Assembly (NCBI RefSeq): GCF_021655115.1
Contig: NZ_PPXY01000029.1
Span: 1 to 48,651 of the forward strand
Direction: 5' to 3'
DNA from: Clostridium sp. Cult3
Lineage (GTDB): Bacteria; Bacillota; Clostridia; Tissierellales; Tepidimicrobiaceae
DNA length: 48,651 nucleotides
The notes beneath the pieces are model-generated. The model ran no database searches, was not told where the DNA came from, and was given only the letters and a program-made list of their open reading frames with translations. Each line of letters opens with the position of its first letter. Within the stretch, counting starts at the first letter, position 1. The translations under genes were made by a program, and so were the position numbers. This document shows, in pieces, positions 1 to 8,952 of the stretch.

Positions 1-1
1 A

Positions 2-391
2 GAAAGATTCCTAAAGGAAGGACCAAAGGAAGAAGATATTTTGGAAAATCTAAGCATCAAAAAAGATAATAGAAAAGCCACCTTTTTATCCATGCGAAAT
101 TGTAAAGGAGACTATGCCATACTAAATGTAGCCCTATCCAATCTAGATGGAAAGTTTAGAATCGCAGTAGGAGCAAGGCCTAATAGAGCTACCCTAGCCT
201 ATGAAGCCATGAAACACTTAGATAGATTAGACAATCAAATAACAAAAGAAGACATTCACAAAGCAGCAAAGATAGCATCAGAAGAGCTAGTATTTGGCAC
301 CAACACTAGGGGAAGTAGTTTCTACAGAAAGCAAATATGCAATGTACTGGTAAAACAAGGGTTAATGGAGGTATTAGGCTATGAAGATTGA
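2..391 (+). CDS. Xanthine dehydrogenase FAD-binding subunit, C-terminal part (cut by window edge)
   Basis: The reading frame is open from base 2, so this is the 3' end of a gene starting outside the window. The visible ~129 residues match the C-terminal domain of the FAD-binding (medium) subunit of molybdenum hydroxylases, which passes electrons from the 2Fe-2S clusters to FAD. Supporting features are an IAVGARPNRA stretch and a helical run before an FGTNTRGSS segment. The stop overlaps the start of the 2Fe-2S subunit by 11 nt, which points to translational coupling in an FAD / Fe-S / Mo operon. The TTG at 41 is internal and is not the start. The assignment rests mainly on operon order and this domain; the substrate could be another purine or N-heterocycle. 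Confidence 0.85.
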   Translation, partial: ERFLKEGPKEEDILENLSIKKDNRKATFLSMRNCKGDYAILNVALSNLDGKFRIAVGARPNRATLAYEAMKHLDRLDNQITKEDIHKAAKIASEELVFGTNTRGSSFYRKQICNVLVKQGLMEVLGYED

Positions 392-848
392 AATAAAAGT
401 AAATGGACAAAACAAACAATTTGATATATCACCAGATGAATACCTAGTAGACACCTTGAGAAACAATGGCTATACCAGTGTAAAAAAAGGATGTGACACT
501 GGAGTCTGTGGATGCTGTACCGTTCACATGGATGGAAAAGCCATACTATCCTGTGCAATACTATCAGCAAAAGCAGCAGGCCATGAAATAACCACCATCG
601 AAGGAGTAAAAGAAGAAGCTAAAAAAGTAGGAGAATATTTAGTAGAAGAAGGAGTAGAACAATGTGGCTACTGTAGCACAGGACTAATAATGAATATATT
701 ACACATGGAAAAACACATAAAAGAACCAACCGACGAAGAAATACTCCATTATCTAAGCGGCAATCTATGTAGATGTACAGGATACACAGGACAGCTAAGG
801 GCTATTAAGAAATACCTGGAGGCGAGGAAAAATGAAAATAGTAAATAA
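381..848 (+). CDS. xdhC: Xanthine dehydrogenase 2Fe-2S subunit
   Basis: This is the 155-aa small subunit of a molybdenum hydroxylase, with two 2Fe-2S clusters carrying electrons from the molybdenum site to FAD. The N-terminal plant-type ferredoxin domain has ligands C38, C43, C46 and C58. The C-terminal four-helix cluster domain has C95/C98 (QCGYC) and C130/C132 (CRCTGY). The length is typical for the family. The ATG overlaps the end of the FAD subunit gene, and its own 3' end overlaps the Mo-subunit gene by 17 nt. The family is certain; the substrate xanthine is inferred from the purine permease downstream, and related enzymes oxidise nicotinate, purines or aldehydes. Confidence 0.92.
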   Translation: MKIEIKVNGQNKQFDISPDEYLVDTLRNNGYTSVKKGCDTGVCGCCTVHMDGKAILSCAILSAKAAGHEITTIEGVKEEAKKVGEYLVEEGVEQCGYCSTGLIMNILHMEKHIKEPTDEEILHYLSGNLCRCTGYTGQLRAIKKYLEARKNENSK

Positions 849-3144
849 ATCATACTCAAAAATAGACGGCAAAGGACTAGTAGAGGGAAAACCCGTATAC
901 ACCGATGACCTAGCACCCAAAGACGCCCTAATAGTCAAAATACTAAGAAGCCCCCATGCCTTTGCAAGAATAAAAGACATAAACACAAAAGTTGCAGAAA
1001 AAATTCCTGGAGTAGAATGTATCCTAACCTACAAGGACATAAAAAGAACACCCTTTACCAGAGCAGGCCAGTGCTATCCAGAACTTTCACCCTACGACAA
1101 ATTCATACTAGATGAATACGTAAGACATGTAGGAGACGAAGTAGCCATAATAGCAGCAACAGATGAAAAAGCAGCAATGAAAGCAATGAAAATCATAAAA
1201 GTAGACTATGAAATATTAGAACCAGTACTAGACTATGAAGAAGCCGATGGACATCCATCCCTAGTCCATCCAGAAGAAGACAGCTTCGCCATGGTAGATA
1301 TAGGATTTGACAAGAGTAGAAACATAGCCTGTCAAGTAGAACTAGAACTAGGAGAAGTAGACAAAGCCCTAAAAGAATCTGACGTAATAATCAAAAGAAC
1401 CTACAGCTCCCAAGCCCAGGCACAAGCCATGATGGAAACTCAAAGGGCCTACACCTATATAGACATGTATGGAAGACTAATAGTAGTCACATCCACCCAA
1501 ATACCCTTCCACGTAAGGAGGATACTATCAACAGCCCTAGGAATACCAGAAAGCAAAATAAGAGTCATAAAACCAAGAATAGGAGGAGGATTTGGAGCCA
1601 AACAAACAGCCAACGCAGAATTTTATCCAGCCCTAGTAACACTAAAAACAGGCAAACCGGCAAAAATAGTATATACCAGAAAAGAAGTATTCAGAGGCAC
1701 CAACTCCCGACATGCAATGAAATTTGACATAACCCTAGGAGCCACAAAAGATGGGAAAATAAAAGCCATAGACATGGTAGGAATATCCGACACAGGAGCC
1801 TATGGAGAACATAGTCAGACCACCATAGCTGCAGCAGGACAAAAAGTACTGCCCCTATACAACAAAGTAGAAGCCTGTAGATACCATGGAAAAGCCATGT
1901 ACACCAACAAAGTACCAGGAGCAGCCCTAAGGGGATTTGGAGTAACCCAAGGAACCTTCGCCATAGAATCCGCCATAAACGAACTAGCCATAGAATTAAA
2001 CATGGATCCAACAGAAATAAGAGATATAAACATGATAAAACAAGGCGAAACCACAAAACTACTAAACATGACCACCAAGGGCTGGGGCGACAGACCAATG
2101 TACATGGACAGCTGTATGCTAGAGCACTGTGTTACAAAGGGCAAAGAACTAATCAAATGGGATGAAAAATATCCAAAAGTTCAAATAAGCGAAACAAAAG
2201 TAAGAGGAGTAGGCATGGCCATAGCCCAGCAAGGCTCAGGACTACCCAAAATAGACATGGCCTCCGTCACACTAAAACTAAACACCGATGGATTCTTCAG
2301 CCTATTAATGGGAGCAACAGACCTAGGCACTGGAAGTGACACCATATTAGCCCAAATAGCAGCAGAAACCCTAGGAGTTTCATTAGACAAAATAGTAGTC
2401 TACTCATCCGACACAGACTTAACACCCTTTGACGCAGGAGCCTATGCATCCAGCACCACTTACACCACAGGCAATGCAGTAATAGACGCAGCAGAAAAAA
2501 TGGTAGATTTAATAAAACATCACGGAGCCATACACTTTAACACCACCATAGACAATATACAATTTGATGGCAACACCATTAAAAACATAGAAACAGAAGA
2601 ATATATAACTCTATCAGATTTTTCAAAGAGGATAACCTACAACCATCAATTCATTCAACTATCTACCACCGGATCCTTCGTACCAGAAAAAAATGTACCA
2701 CCCTATATGGCAGGCTTTGCAGAAGTAGAAGTAGACTTAGAAACAGGAAAGGTAGATGTAGTAGAATTCGTAGGAGTAGTAGACTGTGGCACCCCTATCA
2801 ATCCAAAACTATCAAAAGTCCAGATAGAAGGTGGAATAACAACAGGCATAGGCCTAGCCCTATACGAAGAAGTAAAATACGACGAAAATGGAAGACTAAT
2901 GACCGACACCTTCATGGAATACAAAGTGCCCACTAGAAAGGATATCGGAAAAGTAGTAGTAGAACTAGCAGAAGGCTATGAAAAAACCGGTCCCTATGGA
3001 GCCAAATCCATAGGCGAAGTAGTAGTAAACCCAGTAGCACCAGCCATAACCGATGCAATCTACAATGCTACCGGTGTTAGAATTAGAGAACTACCAGCTA
3101 TACCGGAGAAGGTATACATGGAATTGTTGAAAATAAATGAATAG
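832..3144 (+). CDS. xdhA: Xanthine dehydrogenase molybdopterin-binding subunit
   Basis: This 770-aa catalytic subunit of a xanthine dehydrogenase-type molybdenum hydroxylase has an N-terminal aldehyde oxidase/xanthine dehydrogenase a/b-hammerhead domain followed by the molybdopterin-binding domain. The cofactor loop GGGFGAK is at residues 251-257. The catalytic glutamate is probably E729 in GAKSIGE near the C-terminus. It would hydroxylate hypoxanthine/xanthine (urate in reverse) in the cytoplasm. It is the last gene of the three-subunit operon and is followed by an NCS2 permease. The coding strand is unusually T-poor compared with the permease that follows (see findings). It could instead act on another purine; the residues that would decide substrate cannot be read with confidence. 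Confidence 0.92.
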   Translation: MKIVNKSYSKIDGKGLVEGKPVYTDDLAPKDALIVKILRSPHAFARIKDINTKVAEKIPGVECILTYKDIKRTPFTRAGQCYPELSPYDKFILDEYVRHVGDEVAIIAATDEKAAMKAMKIIKVDYEILEPVLDYEEADGHPSLVHPEEDSFAMVDIGFDKSRNIACQVELELGEVDKALKESDVIIKRTYSSQAQAQAMMETQRAYTYIDMYGRLIVVTSTQIPFHVRRILSTALGIPESKIRVIKPRIGGGFGAKQTANAEFYPALVTLKTGKPAKIVYTRKEVFRGTNSRHAMKFDITLGATKDGKIKAIDMVGISDTGAYGEHSQTTIAAAGQKVLPLYNKVEACRYHGKAMYTNKVPGAALRGFGVTQGTFAIESAINELAIELNMDPTEIRDINMIKQGETTKLLNMTTKGWGDRPMYMDSCMLEHCVTKGKELIKWDEKYPKVQISETKVRGVGMAIAQQGSGLPKIDMASVTLKLNTDGFFSLLMGATDLGTGSDTILAQIAAETLGVSLDKIVVYSSDTDLTPFDAGAYASSTTYTTGNAVIDAAEKMVDLIKHHGAIHFNTTIDNIQFDGNTIKNIETEEYITLSDFSKRITYNHQFIQLSTTGSFVPEKNVPPYMAGFAEVEVDLETGKVDVVEFVGVVDCGTPINPKLSKVQIEGGITTGIGLALYEEVKYDENGRLMTDTFMEYKVPTRKDIGKVVVELAEGYEKTGPYGAKSIGEVVVNPVAPAITDAIYNATGVRIRELPAIPEKVYMELLKINE

Positions 3145-3208
3145 AAGATTATCAGCAAAAAGAAGGAGTTAATCAACGCTTAAAGAATTATCAATAGGAG
3201 GAATGAAA

Positions 3209-4579
3209 ATGTCAAAATTATTTGATTCAATCAAAAATCCTAAAAGCACTAGCAAATACGATGTTAATGGGGTGCCGCCTTTTAAGGAAGCGCTTCCGCT
3301 AGGTTTACAACACGTATTTGCAATGTTCCTTAGTAATATAGCCGTGGCAATGATAGTAGGTGGACTAATAGGTATAGAAGGACAAGATATGGTAATATTA
3401 GTTCAAAGTGCCATGGTAGTAGCGGGCGTAGGTACTTTAATGCAGACTCATCCTATTGGCAGCACAGGAGCAAAATTGCCTGTAATGATGGGAACTAGCT
3501 TCGGTTTTCTACCTACCAATATAATAATAGCTAAAAATTTTGGTATGCCTGGCTTATTAGGGGCTACTTTAGTAGGAGGACTTTTTTGTGCGGTATTAGG
3601 ATGCTTCTTGAAACCATTAAGAAAGTTCTTCCCAAATATTGTTACAGGAACAGTTGTGCTTACTATTGGATTATCCTTACTTCCAACAGGAATAACTTCT
3701 TTAGCTGGTGGAAATGGTGCCCCAGACTTTGGATCTCCTAAGAATTGGCTAGTAGGTTTAGTGGTACTATTTGTTGTATTGGCATTGAATCAATTTGCTA
3801 AAGGTTTTGCAAAAACATCGTCTATATTAATAGGTATGGTAGTTGGGTATTTAATAGCATTACCTTTAGGCATGATAGATTTTACACCAATTAAAGAAGC
3901 AGGGTGGTTTGCTATACCTAAACCTTTTTATTTTGGAATGGAATTCAAAGCAGGAGCAATCATACCTATGATTATAATGTTCATTGTAACTGCTGTTGAA
4001 ACTGTTGGTGATGTATCAGCTATTACCATAGGTGGAGCAGGAAGAGAAGCTACAGATAAGGAATTGTCCGGTTCTGTTATAGCTAATGGACTAGGCAGTG
4101 TATTTGCATCTATATTCAATGGGCTACCAACCACTTCCTTTAGTCAAAACGTTGGTATGGTAGCTTTTACGAAGATAATGAGCAGATATGTAGTGGCTGT
4201 AGGTGCAGTATTTCTTATATTAGCTGGATTAATTCCTAAGCTTGGGGCAGTAGTTGCTACTATTCCTCAATCTGTAATTGGAGGAGCATCTCTCATTATA
4301 TTCTCCCAAATAACCCTTACGGGAATAGACATACTAACCCAAGAACCGTTAACTGATAGATCTAAAGTAATAATAGGTCTATCCCTAGTATTTGGTATAG
4401 GATTATCCTCTGTACCAGCTGCGATGGAACACTTCCCAGAAGTTATAAAATTGATATTTGGAGGTTCTGGCATAGTAATAGCATGTTTAGTTGCAATACT
4501 GTTAAACATAATAATTCCTGAAGATAAGAAACAAATAGAGGAGGATGAAAAACCCACAGGAGAAGAAGTACTTAGTTAA
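3209..4579 (+). CDS. NCS2 family xanthine/uracil-type permease
   Basis: This ~456-aa polytopic membrane protein of the nucleobase-cation symporter 2 (NAT) family imports purines or uracil with a cation. The NAT signature QNVGMVAFTK lies near residue 313, and the conserved ETVGDVSAI segment of TM8 precedes it. Start choice: ATG 3209 lies 7 nt after AGGAGG (3196-3201), whereas ATG 3203 touches the Shine-Dalgarno. The gene lies 64 nt after xdhA on the same strand and is closed by a terminator, so it is probably co-transcribed with the dehydrogenase, making xanthine, hypoxanthine or urate the likely cargo. Codon use (tta, gtt, T-rich) differs sharply from the xdh genes. Confidence 0.92.
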   Translation: MSKLFDSIKNPKSTSKYDVNGVPPFKEALPLGLQHVFAMFLSNIAVAMIVGGLIGIEGQDMVILVQSAMVVAGVGTLMQTHPIGSTGAKLPVMMGTSFGFLPTNIIIAKNFGMPGLLGATLVGGLFCAVLGCFLKPLRKFFPNIVTGTVVLTIGLSLLPTGITSLAGGNGAPDFGSPKNWLVGLVVLFVVLALNQFAKGFAKTSSILIGMVVGYLIALPLGMIDFTPIKEAGWFAIPKPFYFGMEFKAGAIIPMIIMFIVTAVETVGDVSAITIGGAGREATDKELSGSVIANGLGSVFASIFNGLPTTSFSQNVGMVAFTKIMSRYVVAVGAVFLILAGLIPKLGAVVATIPQSVIGGASLIIFSQITLTGIDILTQEPLTDRSKVIIGLSLVFGIGLSSVPAAMEHFPEVIKLIFGGSGIVIACLVAILLNIIIPEDKKQIEEDEKPTGEEVLS

Positions 4580-4629
4580 TTGCATTAATTAATAAGAAAT
4601 AGATTTTACTAGACATATAAATTCCAATT

Positions 4630-4676
4630 AAAACGAAGATGTCCAACTTTTATTTAAGTGAAGACATCTTTGTTTT
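4630..4676 (+). terminator. Intrinsic terminator after the xdh-permease operon
   Basis: A 14-bp stem (4630-4643 with 4663-4676, one G-U pair, core AAGATGTC/GACATCTT) has a 19-nt loop. The right arm ends in TTTT and is followed by AATTTG. It lies 50 nt after the permease stop and before the next promoter. Confidence 0.75.
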
Positions 4677-4689
4677 AATTTGTCTAAGA

Positions 4690-4719
4690 TTGTTAAATAA
4701 TAACGTATTGTGATATAAT
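4690..4719 (+). promoter_or_regulatory. Sigma-A-type promoter of the metallo-beta-lactamase gene
   Basis: TTGTTA (4690-4695) and a perfect TATAAT (4714-4719) are separated by 18 nt. The -10 box overlaps a possible ATG at 4718, which argues that translation starts at 4751 instead. Confidence 0.65.
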
Positions 4720-4750
4720 GGTAATATATGAAAAAAGAAAGGGGTATTCG

Positions 4751-5938
4751 ATGAATCTCCTAAGCATAATCCCTGGGTTTCGCAGTAGCACACTTTGGAA
4801 ATCTGTCGTTGCGGTTTTATATTATTTAATATCTATATATTATTTCATACATAGCTTGGGAATGTTATTGTTTCTTATGTCAACACCTTTTGCACTTTTT
4901 TCCTTCATGGATATAGCTGGTTGGTACCAAGTAGGCTATAGCTATAGTATTAGTAAAAACACCCTTATAATATCCACCATACTTGTAATAATAAGTGCTA
5001 TAGCAGTATTTCATTCTTTTTTTAATATAAGAACACTTAAGATGAAAGCTAATAGCAAAACCCATAGTATAAAACCTAAAAGGTTCAAGGATTTAAGGGT
5101 TCATTTTTTAAGCATTGGACAGGCTGACTCCATATTAGTCCAACAAGGAAATACGAATATTTTGATAGATGGCGGATATTGGATGAGTGGCAAGCCTATT
5201 TTACGATATCTAAGGGATATTGGTATAGACAAGTTGGATTATCTTATAGTAACCCACCCTCACAATGACCACATTGGGGGCCTGCCCAGAATAATAAATA
5301 ACATGCCCATAGATAATATAATAATAAACAATAAAAATCCTTACGAAACGAAGAGGCATCATAAGAAACATGTTCAATTATTAGAACTGATAAAGAAAAA
5401 AGATATAAATTTGATCAATCCAGTGGCAGGCAAATCCCTTAAGGTAGGGGATTTAAATTTAAAAATTCTCGCACCTAATGGAGAGGGATATGAAAGAATA
5501 AATGACTATTCCATAGTTACAAGACTTGTGTATAAAGATACCTCCTTTTTATTTGCAGCTGATGCAGAACAGCATTCTGAAAAGGAAATGTTGAACCACA
5601 ATAGAAGTGTAAGGTCCGATGTATTAAAAGTGGGTCATCATGGAAGCTGCACCTCGTCTAGTGAAGAATTTTTAAAAGCAGTCTCTCCCAAATATGCAGT
5701 AATTAGCGTAGGATATAATAGTTTTTATGGACAACCTGATAAATGTGTTCTAGATAGACTTAACAGTATAGGTGCCACCTTATATCGTACTGATAAAAGA
5801 GGGACTATCATAGCTACGTCTGATGGATATAATATTAAATTTAATAGAAAAAGTTGCTCTTATCCAAAGATTAAAATTCCATATACTTCTGTAAGGTTGA
5901 AATATAGAGCATTACATAGCAGTAAAGGTTCTGACTAG
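4751..5938 (+). CDS. Membrane-anchored ComEC/Rec2-like metallo-beta-lactamase
   Basis: This ~395-aa protein has about three N-terminal membrane helices (residues ~10-90) and a metallo-beta-lactamase domain like the C-terminal domain of ComEC. The metal motif HPHNDH sits at about residues 169-174. Further ligand positions are the D of FAADAE and the H of VGHHG. The family includes nucleases and phosphodiesterases; it lacks the ComEC competence channel, so DNA uptake should not be assumed. ATG 4751 is chosen because GAAAGGGG lies about 8 nt upstream and ATG 4718 falls inside the -10 box. It is a single-gene unit with its own promoter. The substrate is unknown, and the side of the membrane on which the domain lies cannot be settled by eye. 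Confidence 0.82.
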   Translation: MNLLSIIPGFRSSTLWKSVVAVLYYLISIYYFIHSLGMLLFLMSTPFALFSFMDIAGWYQVGYSYSISKNTLIISTILVIISAIAVFHSFFNIRTLKMKANSKTHSIKPKRFKDLRVHFLSIGQADSILVQQGNTNILIDGGYWMSGKPILRYLRDIGIDKLDYLIVTHPHNDHIGGLPRIINNMPIDNIIINNKNPYETKRHHKKHVQLLELIKKKDINLINPVAGKSLKVGDLNLKILAPNGEGYERINDYSIVTRLVYKDTSFLFAADAEQHSEKEMLNHNRSVRSDVLKVGHHGSCTSSSEEFLKAVSPKYAVISVGYNSFYGQPDKCVLDRLNSIGATLYRTDKRGTIIATSDGYNIKFNRKSCSYPKIKIPYTSVRLKYRALHSSKGSD

Positions 5939-6028
5939 ACCTAAAAGCCTCTATATTAATTTTTCTTTATGTTACAGAAAAATGCACTAATTTGTTAAAA
6001 TTTATATAATTTAAAGGAGATGAGCGTT

Positions 6029-7399
6029 GTGAAGGTGGTTTTTATAACACCAGCAGCAGATATAAGAAGAAACTGGGTATATAGATTAGGGGGTTCTTTT
6101 TATGGACGCAGCAATTCGATAACAGGACCATTGATTCTAGGGAGCATATTGAAGAGAGAAGGCCATGAAGTAGAGGTATATGAAGAACTTTATAAGGATT
6201 TAGAACCAGAAAATATTGATGATGCAGATGTAATATGTATATATACCATGACTTCCAATGCACCTAGAGCCTATGAACTGGCAAATATATTTAAAAGAGA
6301 GTATAAAAAAAGGGTAATAATAGGGGGTATGCACGCATCAGCTTTACCTGAAGAAGCCCTAAGGTATGCAGACCAAGTAGTAGTAGGCGAAGCAGAAACT
6401 GTTATTGTTGACTTAATCGAAGGAAATATAAAAGAAAAAATAGTATATGCTCCACCAGTAGAAGATTTAGATAGTATTCCTTTTCCTGATTACAGTGTAT
6501 TAAAAACCCCATGTCAAGTAGCTAATTTAATGACATCAAGAGGTTGTCCCTTTAGCTGTATATTCTGTACTACTTCTAGGATGTTTTATCCATATAGGTA
6601 CCGTAGCCCAGACAATGTAATAGAGGAATTAGAAATGTACAAGGAAATGGGATTTGAATATGTAAACTTTGAAGATGACAATTTTACTGCAAACAGGGAG
6701 AGAGCAAAGAAAATACTAACCAAGATGATTCAAAACGATCTGGTGTTTAATGAGACTTTCTTCTTTGGTAGAACCGATTTAGCAAAAGATGAAGAACTTT
6801 TAGCACTACTAAGAGATGCCCATTTAAACCGGGTATTAATAGGAATCGAATCCTTAAATCAAGAATCTCTAGATTATATTGACAAAAAGCAGAAAAAAGA
6901 AGATATTGAATACTGTGGAGAAATGTTAGAAAAATATAAGATACGGTTAATTGCAAGTATAGTATTAGGTTTAGATTATGATACCAAGGAGGATATTAGA
7001 AAGGCTGTTAAGTTTTCAAAAAAGATCAATGCATACCAATTGCAACCAGCCATCTTAACGCCTTATCCAGGTACTCCTCTATATGAGCAGTTTGAAAAGG
7101 AGGATAGGCTATTAATTAAGGATTGGCAATATTACGATATGATGAATGTTGTATTTGAGCCCAAAAACATGTCACCTTGGGAATTGGAATTTGAATTTTT
7201 TAAAGCTGTAAATGAGTTCTATAACTTTTCAGGAGCCATGAAAATATTCAAGATATTTGGGTTTGAGGCAGGTATGAGGAGATTAGGACTTTGGATTGCT
7301 AGTAAATTTGGTAAGACCTTCTTTAAGAAAAAATCAGAAAAAGAAGATGGTAATATATATAATCAACTATATGAGCTAAGTACAGAATTTTCTTCTTGA
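6029..7399 (+). CDS. B12-binding-domain radical SAM protein
   Basis: This 456-aa protein has an N-terminal cobalamin-binding-like Rossmann domain (~1-150, with GGMHASALPEEAL) and a radical SAM core with C173-x3-C177-x2-C180 (CPFSCIFC). The layout matches the BchE/Mg-protoporphyrin cyclase-like family (B12-binding plus radical SAM) whose members do methylations, cyclisations or other radical chemistry. GTG 6029 is preferred because AAAGGAG (6013-6019) is 9 nt upstream, while ATG 6020 abuts it. The C-terminal ~90 residues are hydrophobic/basic, ending in a lysine-rich segment. It stands alone, with no peptide precursor or cofactor pathway gene beside it, so the substrate is unknown. Confidence 0.85.
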   Translation: MKVVFITPAADIRRNWVYRLGGSFYGRSNSITGPLILGSILKREGHEVEVYEELYKDLEPENIDDADVICIYTMTSNAPRAYELANIFKREYKKRVIIGGMHASALPEEALRYADQVVVGEAETVIVDLIEGNIKEKIVYAPPVEDLDSIPFPDYSVLKTPCQVANLMTSRGCPFSCIFCTTSRMFYPYRYRSPDNVIEELEMYKEMGFEYVNFEDDNFTANRERAKKILTKMIQNDLVFNETFFFGRTDLAKDEELLALLRDAHLNRVLIGIESLNQESLDYIDKKQKKEDIEYCGEMLEKYKIRLIASIVLGLDYDTKEDIRKAVKFSKKINAYQLQPAILTPYPGTPLYEQFEKEDRLLIKDWQYYDMMNVVFEPKNMSPWELEFEFFKAVNEFYNFSGAMKIFKIFGFEAGMRRLGLWIASKFGKTFFKKKSEKEDGNIYNQLYELSTEFSS

Positions 7400-7407
7400 C
7401 TATTGAT

Positions 7408-7443
7408 AAATGCCAGTACTTTCCTAGGAAGGTACTGGCATTT
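7408..7443. terminator. Bidirectional terminator between convergent genes
   Basis: A near-perfect 17-bp stem (7408-7424 with 7427-7443, core ATGCCAGTAC/GTACTGGCAT) is A-rich on its left and followed by TTTATTAATT. It can end both the radical SAM gene (+) and the EIIC-like gene (-). Confidence 0.85.
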
Positions 7444-7444
7444 A

Positions 7445-8479
7445 TTAATTATTAGTAATTGCTTTTTTATCTATATTAATATCATATTTTCCATCTACAA
7501 ATTTAATAACACTAGTTCCTATATAACCACCTACAACCCCACATATGGCAGCTAAACCCAAAACAGCCAACACTTTTAGCGGGGGATTAAAACCGAAGGG
7601 GGCTAAAAAACCAGGTATAGGTGCAGCAGTACCAGGAGCATTGTTAATTATTCCAAAATATGCAGCTACAACACCTGCTAATCCTCCACCAATAAAGTCA
7701 GAGAAAAATATAGGTATTGGGTTTTTAGTAATTATATGAGCCTGTGTTAAGGGTTCTAACATTACACCTATAATATTGCTTTTATCGCCAAGTTCCATCC
7801 TTTTAAATACGACCCCATTGGTGAAAGCACCACCAAAGCTTGCAACGGAAGCAATGCCCATAGCCAAACCTTGAAGACCGAGCATGGCAGTCACAGACAT
7901 AGAGCTTAAAGGTGATGTACAAATTATTTTCATCATACCTCCTAGTAAAAAGCCCATGACTAAAGGCGATTGATTTGCAGCAACTGTTACTGCTTCACCA
8001 ACACTAATTAAGGTTGCATCAACAATAGGAGTTACTCCAATAGCTACTAATCTTGCTAATGGGGCTATGGTTAGTGCACCTACAACAATATTTAGTCCTT
8101 CTGGTAGTTTCTTCTCAAACAAGGGAGCAATCATACCAACGACATACCCCGCCATGAACCCAGGAAGTATACCTACTCCTGACAAGGCTACTCCAGCTAC
8201 TAAAGCAAATACAGGATTAACCCCCATATTTATGGCTACTAATGAACAAGCAGCTGTTCCAGCTAGACTGCCAGCAGAAGATCCAACTTCACTGAGAAAA
8301 ACAATGTTAAGGAAATCGCCACTAATGTATTTGTGAATTGCTTCAACTAAAAAGCTTGCAATGGCGGCTCCAGCAAGACCGGACATGGCCTTGTCCCCTT
8401 TAGGAGCTTTGAGACTAAATAGTGAGAATAATACTAAGGTTAATAGTAATAACCCCATTCCTTTGACAATTGTTAACAT
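7445..8479 (-). CDS. Orphan PTS EIIC-like membrane transporter (PTS_EIIC_2 family) under a glycine riboswitch
   Basis: This 344-aa, very hydrophobic protein has ~9-10 membrane segments and Gly/Ala-rich helices, and resembles the PTS_EIIC_2 family of 'PTS transporter subunit IIC' proteins. A true sugar PTS needs EIIA and EIIB; neither is fused to it nor encoded nearby, and I see no IIB-type cysteine phosphorylation site. The gene sits alone behind a tandem glycine riboswitch (8588-8778), so its cargo is more likely glycine or a glycine-linked metabolite than a sugar. This is inference from regulation. Start ATG 8479 follows GGAGGG at good spacing. It could be an importer or an exporter; a glycine ON switch would fit efflux or use of excess glycine. 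Confidence 0.85.
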   Translation of the reverse strand: MLTIVKGMGLLLLTLVLFSLFSLKAPKGDKAMSGLAGAAIASFLVEAIHKYISGDFLNIVFLSEVGSSAGSLAGTAACSLVAINMGVNPVFALVAGVALSGVGILPGFMAGYVVGMIAPLFEKKLPEGLNIVVGALTIAPLARLVAIGVTPIVDATLISVGEAVTVAANQSPLVMGFLLGGMMKIICTSPLSSMSVTAMLGLQGLAMGIASVASFGGAFTNGVVFKRMELGDKSNIIGVMLEPLTQAHIITKNPIPIFFSDFIGGGLAGVVAAYFGIINNAPGTAAPIPGFLAPFGFNPPLKVLAVLGLAAICGVVGGYIGTSVIKFVDGKYDINIDKKAITNN

Positions 8480-8587
8480 GAAATCCCTCCATAGTATTAA
8501 AATTACTTGTCCTTTTTTTGGATACGGATAAATTCCAAAAACAAAAAGACACGGAGGTACAATAGCATGAAAATTATTGCTACTCTA

Positions 8588-8778
8588 CCACCCTGTCCTT
8601 GAATCTGAAAGTTTCTCCGTACATCAAAAGTACAGATTGCTTCTTCGATGTCCTTCTAAAGGACTCTCCAGGGGTGTGTCAAATTGCTGTCCATAACCTG
8701 AGAGTTTCAAGACAAGACGAGCGCATACCTTATCCCTTGCTCCTTCGGTTATCTACAATTTAGATATTTCCAACAATT
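8588..8778 (-). ncRNA. Tandem glycine riboswitch
   Basis: On the minus strand two glycine aptamers follow each other. Aptamer 1 has CCGAAGGAGCAA and GAAACTCTCAGG ... GGACAGC, closed by P1 AATTGTTG/CAGCAATT. After a short linker, aptamer 2 has GGAGAGTCC, ATCGAAGAAGCAA and GAGAAACTTTCAG ... GGACAGG, closed by CCCTG/CAGGG. These match the conserved cores of the glycine riboswitch class. Downstream (8537-8557) a CCTCCGTGTC segment followed by a T-rich run can pair with TACGGAG inside aptamer 2 (8615-8621). That suggests a terminator formed only when the second aptamer is unfolded, i.e. a glycine ON switch; the mechanism is inference. It controls the EIIC-like gene. Confidence 0.93.
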
Positions 8779-8806
8779 ATCATCCACTTATTAAATTAAT
8801 GTCAAC

Positions 8807-8835
8807 ATTATAACATAAAAAATAATGAGCTACAA
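8807..8835 (-). promoter_or_regulatory. Promoter of the glycine-riboswitch transcript
   Basis: On the minus strand TTGTAG (8830-8835) and TATAAT (8807-8812) are 17 nt apart. Transcription would start about 20 nt before aptamer 1. Confidence 0.7.
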
Positions 8836-8885
8836 ATAATAAAATATTTATTAGATTATGAAAATATAGAAGCTATATAATATAC

Positions 8886-8914
8886 TTGAAATATGTTTGT
8901 ATATGGTATATACT
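8886..8914 (+). promoter_or_regulatory. Promoter of the folT THF-riboswitch transcript
   Basis: TTGAAA (8886-8891) and TATACT (8909-8914) are spaced by exactly 17 nt, ~40 nt before the riboswitch. It is divergent from the glycine-riboswitch promoter, leaving about 50 bp between the two -35 boxes. Confidence 0.72.
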
Positions 8915-8952
8915 ATAGCTGACTAGCAATATAAGGTCACTAAAAAATAATA

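Noticed and set aside
1691-2390. Several minus-strand open frames inside xdhA
   Set aside because: They are shadows caused by the T-poor coding strand; no Shine-Dalgarno, no family resemblance, and xdhA is certain.
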